A stretch of 64,000 bases of DNA from JACCXG01 sp963750935 (GTDB taxonomy: Bacteria > Acidobacteriota > Vicinamibacteria > Vicinamibacterales > 2-12-FULL-66-21), in NCBI GenBank assembly GCA_963750935.1, contig CAVVSR010000008.1, positions 1 through 64,000 of the forward strand. Reading direction: 5' to 3'. The notes beneath the pieces are model-generated. The model saw nothing but the letters and a program-made list of their open reading frames with translations, did not search any database and had not been told where the DNA came from. Both the position numbers and the translations under genes were made by a program. Positions 25,278 to 35,080 of the stretch are shown piece after piece; the first letter of the stretch is position 1, and each line of letters opens with the position of its first letter.

Positions 25278-26228
25278 CTACACACCGCCTCCTCGCAGCC
25301 GTCCGATCAATTCCTCGAAGTCAGCCGGCGGCCGCGCCTCGAATCGCAGGGCACGGTCGTCGGCCGGATGCCTGAAGCCCAGCTGCCAGGCATGGAGCGC
25401 GTGCCGCGGAAACGAGATCGGGCGCAGGATGTCCGGGCCGTAGACGTAGCGCGTCTCGCCGACGAGCGTGTGGCCGCGCAGCCGCGCTTGAATGCGCACC
25501 TGGTTCCTTCGGCCGGTGCGGAGGCGCACTTCGATCAGGGCCGCGTCCTTCAGCCGCTCGACGATGCGGTAGTCGCTGATTGCTTCGGAGGCCCGCGGAT
25601 CGCGCGGGTGGGTGGCTTTCTGGATCAGCGCCTTCTCGTCCCAGACCAGGTGATCGCGCCAGCTGCCTGCGGCCGGCTCCGGGTGGCCGTAGACCACGGC
25701 CAGGTAGACGCGGTCGGGCTCGCGCCGCTTGAACTGCTCCTTCAGCCGTCGCTGTGACCCGTCGTCCTTGGCGAAGACGACGAGGCCAGACGTGTCCTGA
25801 TCGATGCGATGGACGACGAGGGGACGGCGCTTGCCGTGTGAGCGGAAGCGGTCCTCGATCAGGTCGTAGACGGAGGGCACGCCGCGGTTGCGCTCGAGCG
25901 GCACCGACAACAGGCCCGGCGGCTTGTTGACGACGATCAGCTCATCGTCTTCGAAGACGATGTCGAGGTCGCCGACCTGCCCGGCGCGGGGGCGCGCCCT
26001 GGCGCTGCCGGGCCGATCCATCCACAGGCTGACCTCGTCGCCCACGGCGAGCTGCTGGCCGGCCTCGCGGATCGAGACCTCGACGCCGTTGAGCGAGACC
26101 TTGCCGCGATCGAGCGCCGCCGCCGCGCGGGCCCGCGAGACGAGGCGGTCGGGCATCGCCAGGAACTTGTCGAGGCGCGTGCCGGCGTGGTCGGCGGACA
26201 CGGTCCACCGCTGACGTCCCGAGGCCAT
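25278..26228 (-). CDS. RluA-family pseudouridine synthase
   Basis: 316-residue RNA-modifying enzyme. The N-terminal S4 RNA-binding domain (GTRLDKFLAMPDRLVSRA, then RGKVSLNGVEVS) is followed by the catalytic domain with IVVNKPPGLLSVP and the active-site motif HRIDQDTSGLVVFAK (catalytic Asp). The later motifs RLRTGRRNQVRIQ, GETRYVYG and FPRHALHAWQLGF are complete. Length and motif set match RluA/C/D proteins. The exact rRNA or tRNA target cannot be assigned. It is convergent with the PQQ-like gene, with almost no spacer, and is divergent from the HAD gene. Confidence 0.9.
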   Translation of the reverse strand: MASGRQRWTVSADHAGTRLDKFLAMPDRLVSRARAAAALDRGKVSLNGVEVSIREAGQQLAVGDEVSLWMDRPGSARARPRAGQVGDLDIVFEDDELIVVNKPPGLLSVPLERNRGVPSVYDLIEDRFRSHGKRRPLVVHRIDQDTSGLVVFAKDDGSQRRLKEQFKRREPDRVYLAVVYGHPEPAAGSWRDHLVWDEKALIQKATHPRDPRASEAISDYRIVERLKDAALIEVRLRTGRRNQVRIQARLRGHTLVGETRYVYGPDILRPISFPRHALHAWQLGFRHPADDRALRFEARPPADFEELIGRLRGGGV

Positions 26229-26268
26229 GCCGTCAAGCGTAGTGCATCCGGCGCACTACAATGCGAGG

Positions 26269-27399
26269 GTGACTCCTCTCGAGACGTTGTTCCTGGATGC
26301 GGGTGGCGTGCTGGTGTTTCCGAACTGGACGCGCATCAGCGAGACGATGACGCGGCATGGCGCGCCGGTGACCGCCGAGGCGTTGATGGAGGCCGAGCCG
26401 CGGGCCAAGTTCCACATCGATCAGGGCGTGCGTGCGGGCAGCAGCACCGACTCGCAGCGCGCCTGGCTCTACATGGAGCTGGTGCTGGAGAACGCCGGGG
26501 TTGCACCGTCGGCGGCGACGGCCGCGGCGATCGCGGAGCTTCACGCGTATCACTCGCAGCACAACTTATGGGAGTTCGTGCCGCCGGACGTCAGGCCGGC
26601 GCTGGATCGGCTCTCAGCTCTCGGCCTCAAGCTCGTCGTGGTGTCGAACGCCAACGGCGTGCTGCACCGCATGTTCGACCGCGTCGGGTTGTCGAAGTAT
26701 TTCCACGAGATCTGCGATTCGTGCGTCGAGGGGGTGGAGAAGCCGGATCCGCGCTTCTTCCAGATCGCGCTCGAGCGGTCCGGCGCCAGCGCCGACACCA
26801 CGATGCACGTCGGCGATCTCTACCACGTGGACGTGATCGGGGCGCGGAATACCGGCCTGCAGCAGATGCTGATCGATCCCTACGATCTGTATCGCGAGTA
26901 CGACGCGGAGCGGGTGCGGACGCTCGACGAGCTGGTGGATCGCCTGCAGGCGCGAGTAGGCACTGAGCGGCGGCTAACGCCCGCGCCCCGCTCCACGTCC
27001 TCGACGTATGACGACGCGCCTCGACCGCCTGGCCCCCGGCCGTGTCCTCGCCGGCTCCATGCTCCTCACGTTCGCGGCGCTGCGGTCCTGGCTGCACGTG
27101 ATGCCGAACACCGACCTGAACGTCGGTCCGTACAACATTCATCACCTGTTCACGGGAGTCCTGATCCTGACGGCCTGCGGCATTCCGGCCGTCCTCAACG
27201 GCACGGCGGGACCGGGTGGACGGCTGCTGCTGGCCGGCTTCGGCGTCGGTCTGTCGATGGTGCTCGACGAGTGGGTCTACCTGATCGTCACCGGCGGGTC
27301 GAACGCGGAGTACCTGGGGATGCCGTCGCTCGCCGGCGGGGCGGTGCTCGTGGGACTCGCGAGCCTCTATGCGCTTCGGGCGTCCCCGGCTCGCGATAA
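26269..27399 (+). CDS. HAD-superfamily hydrolase (3' end reads into the next gene)
   Basis: Haloacid-dehalogenase-type phosphatase. Motif I appears as LFLDAGGVLVFPNW, where the usual DxD is DAG, so the second Asp is missing. Motif II is VVVSNANG, motif III is GVEKPDPRFF, and motif IV is MHVGDLYHVDVIGARN. The GTG at 26269 is preferred because the ATG at 26227 lies inside the divergent RluA gene's start. HAD-like sequence ends near residue 235 (about 26975). The remaining 140 residues overlap the downstream gene in another frame and are low-complexity Arg-rich, so the true stop was probably lost by an indel near 26950-26970. The missing motif I Asp makes the phosphatase activity uncertain. Confidence 0.72.
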   Translation: MTPLETLFLDAGGVLVFPNWTRISETMTRHGAPVTAEALMEAEPRAKFHIDQGVRAGSSTDSQRAWLYMELVLENAGVAPSAATAAAIAELHAYHSQHNLWEFVPPDVRPALDRLSALGLKLVVVSNANGVLHRMFDRVGLSKYFHEICDSCVEGVEKPDPRFFQIALERSGASADTTMHVGDLYHVDVIGARNTGLQQMLIDPYDLYREYDAERVRTLDELVDRLQARVGTERRLTPAPRSTSSTYDDAPRPPGPRPCPRRLHAPHVRGAAVLAARDAEHRPERRSVQHSSPVHGSPDPDGLRHSGRPQRHGGTGWTAAAGRLRRRSVDGARRVGLPDRHRRVERGVPGDAVARRRGGARGTREPLCASGVPGSR

Positions 27400-27445
27400 G
27401 ATGGAGCCCGTTCACTCACCCGGTCCGAGACAAAGCACACTATGA
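27008..27445 (+). CDS. Small polytopic membrane protein of unknown function
   Basis: 145 residues with four predicted membrane helices (about 15-30, 45-65, 70-100 and 105-125). Conserved-looking polar groups near the membrane are NIHHLFTG (two His, residue 43) and LDEWVYLIVTGG (Asp-Glu, residue 86), which could form a metal site; that is inference. I do not recognise the family. The stop codon overlaps the start of the prolyl oligopeptidase gene (ATGA at 27442), so the two are translationally coupled. Confidence 0.6.
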   Translation: MTTRLDRLAPGRVLAGSMLLTFAALRSWLHVMPNTDLNVGPYNIHHLFTGVLILTACGIPAVLNGTAGPGGRLLLAGFGVGLSMVLDEWVYLIVTGGSNAEYLGMPSLAGGAVLVGLASLYALRASPARDKMEPVHSPGPRQSTL

Positions 27446-29595
27446 AGAATCCGCAGATCGCGCTGTTGACCGTTGTCCCGCTTGCGGCGGCGCTGGCCGC
27501 CCCGGTGATCCTGGCCCAGTCGGGAGCCTCCCAGCCGCCGGTGGCGAAGAAGCTGCCGCACGTCACCGACATCCACGGGTACAAGCTGACTGACGACTAC
27601 TTCTGGCTGCGCCAGAAGTCGAATCCCGACGTCACCGCGTACCTGGAGGCGGAGAACGCGCACACCGAAGACGTCATGAAGCCGACCAAGGCGCTTCAGG
27701 AGACGCTCTACAAGGAGATGCTCGGCCGCATCAAGCAGACCGACCTGACGGTGCCGTCCCGGATCGGGGAGTACGTCTACTACTCGCGGACCGAGGAAGG
27801 GAAGCAGTACCCCTACATGTGCCGGAAGAAGGGCGGCATGGAGGGAGCCGAAGAGATCCTGCTCGACGTCAACGCGCTCGCGCAGGGACACAAGTACCTG
27901 GGCGTCGGCGCCTACGCGGTCAGCGACGACGCCAACTGGCTCGCCTACTCGATCGATTCGACCGGCTACCGCCAGTACACGCTGCACGTGAAGGACCTGA
28001 GGAACGGCCAGGTCTCGACCGAACGCATCGAGCGGGTGACGTCGGTCGCGTGGGCGACCGACAACAAGACGCTGATCTTCGCGACCGAGGACGCGGTGTC
28101 GAAGCGGCGCGACAAGGTCTTCCGCCACGTGGTCGGCACGCCGGCCAACGACTTGATCTTCGAGGAGAAGGACGAGCTGTTCGACGTCAGCGTCGGACGG
28201 TCGCTCGACAAGAAGGTGATCTTCATCTCGTCGGGCGCCAAGACGTCGAGCGAGTACCGCTACCTCAAGGCCGACGCGCCGGCGGCCGCGCCGGCGCTGA
28301 TTCTTGCGCGCCAGCCCGGGCACGAGTACGACGTCGACCACTACAACGGCGAGTTCTACGTCACCAGCAACAAGGGCGCGAAGAACTTCAAGGTGGTCAA
28401 GGCGCCGATCGCCGATCCCTCGGAGAAGAACTGGAAGCCGTTCATCGCCCACAAGGCCGGGCTGCGCATCGGCGGCCTGACGTTCTTCGCCAACCATCTG
28501 GTCGTCTCCGAGCGCGAGGGCGGGCTCAGCTACCTGCGCGTCATCGACATGAAGACGCAGCAGTCGCACCGCATCGCCACCGACGAAGCCGACTACGCGC
28601 TCGGCCTCAGCGGCAATCCCGAGTTCAACACGACGACGGTGCGGTTCACCTACCAGTCGATGGTGACCCCGTCGTCGGTGTACGACTACGACCTGAACAC
28701 GCGGCAGCGGACGCTGCTGAAGCGCATGGAAGTGCTCGGCGGCTACGATCCCGCGAGCTACGAATCGCGGCGCATCTGGGCGGCCGCGCGCGACGGCGCC
28801 AAGGTGCCGATCTCGATCGTCTATCGCAAGGGCACCAAGCTCGACGGCAGCGCGCCGATGCTGCTGTATGCCTACGGCTCGTACGGCTCCTCGCAGAATC
28901 CCACGTTCTCCTCGGCCCGTCTCAGCCTGCTCGATCGCGGCGTCGTCTACGCGCTCGCCTATATCCGCGGCGGCGGCGAGCTCGGCGAGGAATGGCGTGA
29001 GCAGGGGCGCATGATGCAGAAGATGAACACGTTCACCGACTTCATCGACTGCGCCGACCACCTGGTCAAGAACAAGGTCACGTCGTCCGATCGGCTGGTG
29101 ATTCAGGGCGGCAGCGCCGGCGGCCTGCTGATGGGCGCGGTCGTCAACATGCGTCCGGATCTGTTCAAGGCCTCGGTCGCGCAGGTGCCGTTCGTGGACG
29201 TCATCAACACGATGCTCGACGCGTCGCTGCCGCTCACGACCAGCGAATACATCGAATGGGGCAACCCGAACAAGAAGCCCGAGTTCGACTACATGATGAA
29301 GTATTCGCCCTACGACAACATCAAGGCGCAGCGGTATCCGGCGCTCCTGGTGCAGGTCTCGCTGAACGACAGCCAGGTGCCGTACTGGGAGGGGGCGAAG
29401 TTCGTGGCGAAGCTGCGGACCGTGAAGACCGACACCAACCCGCTGCTGCTGAAGACCAACATGGGCGCGGGGCACGGCGGATCCTCGGGCCGCTACGACG
29501 CGCTGCGCGAGACCGCCTTCACCTACTCGTTCATGCTCTGGCAGATGGGTGTCGCCACCGGCAGCCCGACCAGCGACGCCGCCGCGGCGCGCTGA
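27442..29595 (+). CDS. Exported prolyl oligopeptidase (S9A family)
   Basis: 717 residues. A signal peptide (LTVVPLAAALAAPVILAQS) is followed by the S9A N-terminal segment DDYFWLRQKSNPDVTAYLEAEN, the seven-bladed propeller domain (about 100-430) and the alpha/beta-hydrolase domain. The catalytic triad is Ser in GGSAGGLLMG, Asp in SLNDSQVPYWE and His in GAGHGGSSGRY. The segment YIRGGGELGEEW is the conserved oligopeptidase B/prolyl oligopeptidase signature. It cleaves short peptides in the periplasm or outside the cell. The reading frame is intact, unlike the other two S9 genes in the window, which shows that frame breaks are not universal here. Confidence 0.93.
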   Translation: MKNPQIALLTVVPLAAALAAPVILAQSGASQPPVAKKLPHVTDIHGYKLTDDYFWLRQKSNPDVTAYLEAENAHTEDVMKPTKALQETLYKEMLGRIKQTDLTVPSRIGEYVYYSRTEEGKQYPYMCRKKGGMEGAEEILLDVNALAQGHKYLGVGAYAVSDDANWLAYSIDSTGYRQYTLHVKDLRNGQVSTERIERVTSVAWATDNKTLIFATEDAVSKRRDKVFRHVVGTPANDLIFEEKDELFDVSVGRSLDKKVIFISSGAKTSSEYRYLKADAPAAAPALILARQPGHEYDVDHYNGEFYVTSNKGAKNFKVVKAPIADPSEKNWKPFIAHKAGLRIGGLTFFANHLVVSEREGGLSYLRVIDMKTQQSHRIATDEADYALGLSGNPEFNTTTVRFTYQSMVTPSSVYDYDLNTRQRTLLKRMEVLGGYDPASYESRRIWAAARDGAKVPISIVYRKGTKLDGSAPMLLYAYGSYGSSQNPTFSSARLSLLDRGVVYALAYIRGGGELGEEWREQGRMMQKMNTFTDFIDCADHLVKNKVTSSDRLVIQGGSAGGLLMGAVVNMRPDLFKASVAQVPFVDVINTMLDASLPLTTSEYIEWGNPNKKPEFDYMMKYSPYDNIKAQRYPALLVQVSLNDSQVPYWEGAKFVAKLRTVKTDTNPLLLKTNMGAGHGGSSGRYDALRETAFTYSFMLWQMGVATGSPTSDAAAAR

Positions 29596-29625
29596 ACGTC
29601 CTCGTCCACGCCGCAGGCCGGTCCG

Positions 29626-30724
29626 CTATTGGATCGGCTTGCCGGCGGCGGGCCGCCGCGCCGTCCAGTCCAGCCCCATCCATCCCGCCATCGTCGCGGC
29701 CGCCTGATTGGTGCGGAGCGGCGCGTGATCCTTCCACTCGCCGCGCTGCGACAGGCGCGGCGACACGAACGCCATCCAGACGTCCTGGGCCCCTTCGATC
29801 TTCGCGCCGTGGCTGCGCCAGTCGGCCGGGGTGTGGCCGCGGCCGTGGTCGGTGGTGATGAGGATGTGGGTGCGGCCGCGATAGTCGGGCTGCGACTGCA
29901 GCCACGTCCACAGCTCGCGCAGGTATTCGTCGGTCCGCGTGTAGGTCTCGAGCACGCGATCGTAGCGGCCGTCGTGCGCCCAGTCGTCGGTTTCCCCGAG
30001 CGCCAGGTAGAGGACGCGCGGGCGTGCCTCGCGCAGGTGCGCCATCGCGAGTCCGAACGTGTAGATGTCGTGACGCACCGAGTTCCACGGCGTCGGGGTA
30101 TGGAACTGGAGGCTGCTCAGCTCGCGCGCCGCCGGGTCGCGCGTCTCGAACGCCTCGTAGCCGGCGTTGACGGTCAACGTGCCCGGCGTGTGCTCGACGA
30201 TCTCGTTGAACACCTCCCACGATCCGAAGGCGGCCACGCCTGACGCCGGCAGCTTCAGGTGCGCGCGCAACTCCTCGAGCAGCGTGACGTACGGGTTCTG
30301 GACCCGGTCGTTGCTCTTGATCGTCTCGTCGTGGGCTTCGCCGAGCAGGATCTCCGAATAGCCCGGAAACGAGAAGCGGTGGGAGTTGGTGAGCGTGACC
30401 ACGCTGTTCAGGCGGCGGTTGCCGGCGATCGAGCCATGCTTCGCCATCAGCTCCCGCCAGAAGAATGGCATCAGCTTCTCGCGGCGCGCCTCTGGCGTCT
30501 CGGCGTGGAAACGTTTGTAGGCGGGATGTGCCTCCAGCTTCGCGTCCTTGGCCAGCGTCGACCGCAGCACGTCGGCGTCGAGGCCGCCGAAGATCTCTTC
30601 GGTGCGTGCACCGTCGAGCGTGACGAGGATCACGGTGTCGGTCGATGACGGGGACGGTTGTCCGCTCGGAGAAACCGAGAAGAGCAGAAGCGACAGGAAC
30701 AGCGAGACACTGACGTGGGCTCAT
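29626..30724 (-). CDS. Exported alkaline-phosphatase-superfamily protein (frameshift in the signal peptide)
   Basis: About 366 residues. The mature protein begins VILVTLDGARTEEIFGG, containing the first metal ligand Asp of the alkaline phosphatase/phosphodiesterase superfamily. It ends with LITTDHGRGHTPADW, a TDHG metal motif, and LYLALGETDDWAHDGRYD in the middle. The ATG at 30724 has a good ribosome binding site (GAGGAG) but runs off frame after four codons. One frame over is a clear signal peptide (VSVSLFLSLLLFSVSPSGQ) that joins the mature sequence, so a 1-bp break near 30715 is inferred. Without correction the gene starts at the internal GTG at 30633 and lacks its export signal. Confidence 0.75.
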
Positions 30725-30784
30725 GAAACTCCTCGACAAGCGGCTGCGCGACTCTGATGCAACTTCCGCTCGCCGTCAAGCGTG

Positions 30785-32590
30785 TTACCTCGCTGCGACC
30801 TTGATGTCGTGAGCCTTCTTCTCGTATTCAGCGAGGGTGATCCGCGCAGCATCACGAGCCAGCGTCTCGAGCACGGTCGGGTCGAACCATTCGCCATGCT
30901 CCAGTTCGTCGGTCTGCAGGACGAAGTAGGTGCCAGGCGGAAGATTCCGGAGCGAATAGCGGCCCTGCGCGTCGGCGCGCACCGCGGCAATCCTGCGCGA
31001 GTTGAAGAACCAGGACCTGCGATCCGTGCTGAATGCGACCACCATGCTCGATATCGGTTGGCCGAGGGGGCCGGCCACCGTTCCGGTCAGCTCGGACGCT
31101 CGATCGGAAAACGTGACAACGAGATCGACTTCGCTCTGCCGGACCTGCAGCGGTTCGTCGAGGATGTCGCGCCCGTTCAGGATTGCGGATTTCAACCACC
31201 ACGAGCCGAGCGGTGTCCGGATGCCACGAGCGCGGTCGCCATGAACTGGCCGGGAGGCAAGCTGTCAACGACGAATCGTCCGTCCGGCTCGGGCTGCACG
31301 GAGGGTACGAAAGTGCCGTTTGGGTTCAATGAAAGTGGGAGGGAAAGCCGCCGCTCCGGCAATTGCGGCCGCTTCGTGCTGCCTTCGAACTCGATGCGTC
31401 CCTGGATGGTGAAGCCAGGCTGGGGCGCCAGCACCAGGTCGGGAACGTCCTGACCATTGACGGCGACGTCGGTCGCCGCCCATTGGGTCGGCGGTATCGA
31501 CGTGGCGTCCCGGCGTGGATAAGGAGTGAAGCGTGCCGTTACCGTGTAATCGCCTGGCGGTATGCCGTTGAACGAGAACCGACCATCGGCGAGCGTTCTC
31601 ATCCCCCGCGACGTGGTCTCACCGGGGACCGCTGGATCGCGATGCGTCAGCACGACCTCAGCTGATGCCGAGTCGCCGCCGCCAACGACGACGCCTGCCA
31701 CAGCGGCCGTCGGAACGTAGTCCAGTTGAAAGTCGACCGCGGCCCGTTCTTCTCCAGCCGCCACGCTGATCGGCCTGGCCTGGGCCAGTGCCGCAGTGCC
31801 TGGGTAGAAGATCTGGGCGAATCCGATTCTCCGGGGCGGGTCTGGTCGGAGCCGCCGCCGCAGGAGCAGGTGCGACTGCTGTTGGCCCCGGAGTCCTTGC
31901 GAGCGGGCGGCTGGCGGTAACCGCAACATCAGCAAGCGCGCGTTTGACGTCAGCAGACGACAGGATCACGAGATCGCCCGGACCAGGGCGTGGGCCAAAG
32001 CGTTGTGCGGCGATCAGGTACTCGCCAGCCGGGAGACCGAAGATCCGGTAGACACCGCGGTCGTCGGTGGGGGAAACCGACGTAGCCGCGGGCACCAGCC
32101 GCCGCTCGCCGAGCGTCCCGAGATATCGCCAGGTGAGCGCCATGACTCCGACGTCTGCAGCGGGCTGGCCCTCGGGATCCGTGATGATGCCGGTGATCGC
32201 GGCGCCGCGCGGCAGCGCGAGCGTGACTCTGCGTTGCTCATCGCCGCGGAGCGTGATTGCCGTGCCGGGCCGGCCCGGCCGCTTCGCGCCGAAGCTGACC
32301 GGGACGTATGCGTCCTTCACAGCACCAACCGTGTAGCGTCCCGCAGGCAATCCGTCGAAGGCAAAGCTGCCGTCGTCACCGGTGAGCACCGTGCGTCCGA
32401 CGACCAATTCGCCTCCGCTCAAGGTGACGCGAGCGCGCCGGAGCGGCTTTGGCTCCGCTGCATCGGAAGTCACGACACCCCAGATTCGGCCCGCGCCCGC
32501 GAGCATCGGGCGGACCCCGTCCCGAGGTTGCTGCGCGATTGCCGAAGAGGCGATCAACGAACCGGCGAGGAGTGCGGCGGCCGCGCGCAT
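30785..32590 (-). CDS. Exported carboxypeptidase-regulatory-like (Ig-like) protein, second of a paralogous pair (two frameshifts)
   Basis: About 600 residues after joining three frames. It has a signal peptide (AAAALLAGSLIASSAIAQQ) and serial beta-sandwich domains of the carboxypeptidase-regulatory-like type: RVTLSGGELVVGRTVLTGDDG with SFAFDGLPAGRYTVGAV, DDRGVYRIFGLPAGEYLIAA, GRFSFNGIPPGDYTVTARF and GRYSLRNLPPGTYFVLQ. Frame breaks fall near 31830 and near 31195. It starts at an ATG overlapping the stop of the upstream paralogue (TGATG). The C-terminal 140 residues are clearly related to those of the neighbour (AILNGRDILDEPL against AMLNGIDVSETPL). Both probably act as surface or periplasmic binding proteins; no enzyme motif is visible. 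Confidence 0.75.
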
Positions 32591-34468
32591 CAGCGAGCCT
32601 CGCGCGTGCGAAGGTCGACCACCTTCTGGTCGCCTTCTGTAATCGTCAGTCGTGTCGCCGTCCGGGCCATCAGCTCCAGGGACGCCGGGTCCTGCCAGTC
32701 GGCCGCATCCTGGTCCGGCACGGCGACGACGTAGTAGTCGCCGGCGGGCAGCGACGTGAACGAGTACTCGCCCCACTTCGAGGTGCGTGTGCTTCGCGTC
32801 CGGCGAGCGCCGGCGCCATGGTTCGACCATCGCTGCGGGATCGCTCGGAAAGAGCAGGACCGACGCGCCTTCGTCAGGCTGGTTCCTCGCGGTGCGCACC
32901 GTGCCGCGAATGCCCGTCCAGCGATCCGTGAAGGTAATGACGACGCCACCGACATCGTCGTGCAGATCCAAGGGCGTCTCCGACACATCGATGCCGTTGA
33001 GCATCGCGGCCTTGAACATCCACCCGACCGGCGAACCGGAGACGCGAAGGAAATAGCGGCCCGCTGGGACGCCCACGGTCTTGAAGTGACCGGCCGGATC
33101 GACGGGATTGGGCCCGAGCAACATCGCCGGATCGTCGGGCGACGCGTCGGCTGGTTCGAGGACCACCGGCACTTGCGGCAATCGGACGGCAGCCCTGTCC
33201 GACGTTCCCTCGAAGTCGAACTGACCAGTGATCCGCAGTCCGTCCTGGAGCACGACGGCAATGCCATCGACATCCGTTCGCCCGATCACCAGCAGCATGT
33301 GGGTCCAGAACACCGCTTCGGTCTGCGGCGGGTTGATCCCCGGCGCTCGCCGGATCACTCGCAGCGTGTACCGCCCGGCCGGTACTGACGGGAAGGTGAA
33401 CCGGCCGTTGCGGTCGGTCAACGTCGTGGGGCTCTCCTGCTGCAGTGCGGTGTGCTCGAAGACCTCATGCACCAGGCGCATTGGCACGCCATCGACGATG
33501 CCGTCCGGACTGCTCAGCGTGCCGGACACACGCACGCCGGGCACAGCCGCGATCTGGAGATCGATGCCGGTTCGTTCCTCGCCGGAAATCAGGGATATGG
33601 TCTGCGCGTCAGCGGACGGAGTTCCTTCCGGTTGGAAGACCGGCGGGTATGTCATCAGACGGTTACCGACGAGTGCGAATGCGGGTCCGGGTGCGACCCC
33701 GAGCGTCGTGTCGCCGACCTGGATCGGGTACGGACCCCCGGCGCTCGGCGTTCCGCCGCTTCCGGGGCCGGTTCCGCGGGAAAAGGCCATCTCCAGCGGC
33801 ATCGTGGATTGCCGTGCACAGGCGCAGACGATGTACTCGCCCGGGACCAGGCCGCGAATGCGATATATCCCGCGATCATCGGTCATTGCCGCGCCGGACG
33901 GCACGAAACGGCGACTGCCGCCAGCCGCCGACCGTCGATACGCGCGGACCGTCATGCCGACCACCGGCTCCCCGATCTCATCGACGACGCTGCCGGCGAG
34001 GGAGCCGTGCTTCCACAACCGGACGACGACGTCGCCGACGCGTTCTCCGGCTTCGAGCGTGACGGCCTGAGACGGTCCCCCGGGCCGCCGCCGGCCGCTG
34101 GCGCCGTCGGCGTACCCGGGCTTGGCTGCGGCAATCGTGAACGCGCCGGTCGGAAGGTCGCGGAACACGAAATAGCCGTCAGTACCGGTCAAAATGGGTG
34201 GCTGCCCCCCGGCATCGGGCTGCGGCATGGTGCTCGATCTCCGGACTACCGCGGCTCCGGAAGTGCCCTGTAGCGTGACGATGGCCCCGCCGATCGGCCG
34301 GCCAGTTGCGGCATCAACGACCCGGCCGACCATGAGGCCCGTACCCGATCCACTCGACGGCTGCGTCGCGGTGCCGTCCGTCATCGTTATCGACGTTATC
34401 GACGTCATCGACGTTATCGACCCGATCAGGACAAGACCCGCGATCACCCGGTTACCGGCTGGCGCCAT
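32590..34468 (-). CDS. Exported carboxypeptidase-regulatory-like (Ig-like) protein, first of a paralogous pair (one frameshift)
   Basis: About 626 residues. The ATG at 34468 has a strong AGGAGG site 5 bp upstream. The hydrophobic N terminus (VIAGLVLIGS) runs into a Ser-Ile-Thr repeat encoded by four 9-bp units. At least four carboxypeptidase-regulatory-like domains follow: GLMVGRVVDAATGRPIGGA, SLAGSVVDEIGEPVVGM, TDRNGRFTFPSVPAGRYTLRV and GIRGTVRTARNQPDEGASV. The frame breaks near 32780; the true end, WGEYSFTSLPAGDYYVVAV to a stop at 32590, is one frame over. It forms a coupled operon with its paralogue and is divergent from the small protein at 34626. It is a likely extracellular scaffold or ligand-binding protein, by fold only. 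Confidence 0.78.
34386..34421. repeat. Four-copy 9-bp repeat in a signal-peptide region
   Basis: GTTATCGAC, GTTATCGAC, GTCATCGAC and GTTATCGAC follow one another without gaps. On the coding (minus) strand they give alternating Ser-Ile/Met-Thr triplets just after the hydrophobic core of the signal peptide. Nine-bp units keep the frame, so copy number could change without breaking the gene. Confidence 0.85.
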
Positions 34469-34625
34469 CGCACCTCCTGCGCGCGGTGATGTTACCGCGC
34501 TCTCAGGCCTTGGACGCTCACCGTGATCGCAGGTCTGGGCCGCAAAAAATCCCGGCCGTCAGCCGTGTAGTGCTGTCTGATATCCGTTGCGGCGTGCCTG
34601 CCCGCTCAGCCGCTGGAGAACACCC

Positions 34626-35030
34626 ATGCCGACGGATCGCTATACCAAGTTCGTCCTGACCCTCATCGCCTGCTGCCTGCTGTGGTTGTGTGTCTCGACG
34701 GCCGGCCTGCCGCTCGGTGCGCAATCGCGATCGATTCCGCTGGCCCGGACGCCAGCCCAGCCTGTGGTGATCGTGGGCTGGGGGACGATCGACTCGACCG
34801 GACAGGTCACGCTGAACATGAAGCAGGGCAGTGCCTCTGCCACGACCGACCCCAACGTCCCGGTCAACGTCGTCGGCTATCCGGCTCCGCTGGACGTGAG
34901 ATTGGGATACTCGCCAGCCAATCCGCTGCCGGTTGGCGTGTCTTCCATCAAGCGCTTCGGTGATTGGGACCCGATTCGTACGAGCGCTGAAGACGCGCCG
35001 GTGCGAAGCCGTCCCGGTCGGGGCGAGTAG
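34626..35030 (+). CDS. Small exported protein of unknown function
   Basis: 134 residues from the ATG at 34626. The N terminus (YTKFVLTLIACCLLWLCVS) is a long hydrophobic signal or anchor. The mature part contains VVIVGWGTIDSTGQVTL and VPVNVVGYPAPLDVRLGY, a short beta-rich unit, and ends in an Arg-rich tail. I recall no assigned function. The internal Met is preferred over the upstream one at 34587 because the hydrophobic segment starts right after it. It is divergent from the paired carboxypeptidase-regulatory-like genes, with 157 bp between starts. Confidence 0.55.
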   Translation: MPTDRYTKFVLTLIACCLLWLCVSTAGLPLGAQSRSIPLARTPAQPVVIVGWGTIDSTGQVTLNMKQGSASATTDPNVPVNVVGYPAPLDVRLGYSPANPLPVGVSSIKRFGDWDPIRTSAEDAPVRSRPGRGE

Positions 35031-35080
35031 AAGCGGGTGCGACAGGCCTGCGCGCGTTACGATGTGGGCGGAGGGTCTCG

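Noticed and set aside
27412..29475. 687-codon minus-strand frame opposite the prolyl oligopeptidase
   Set aside because: Val/Arg/Asp-biased shadow of an intact, well conserved gene.
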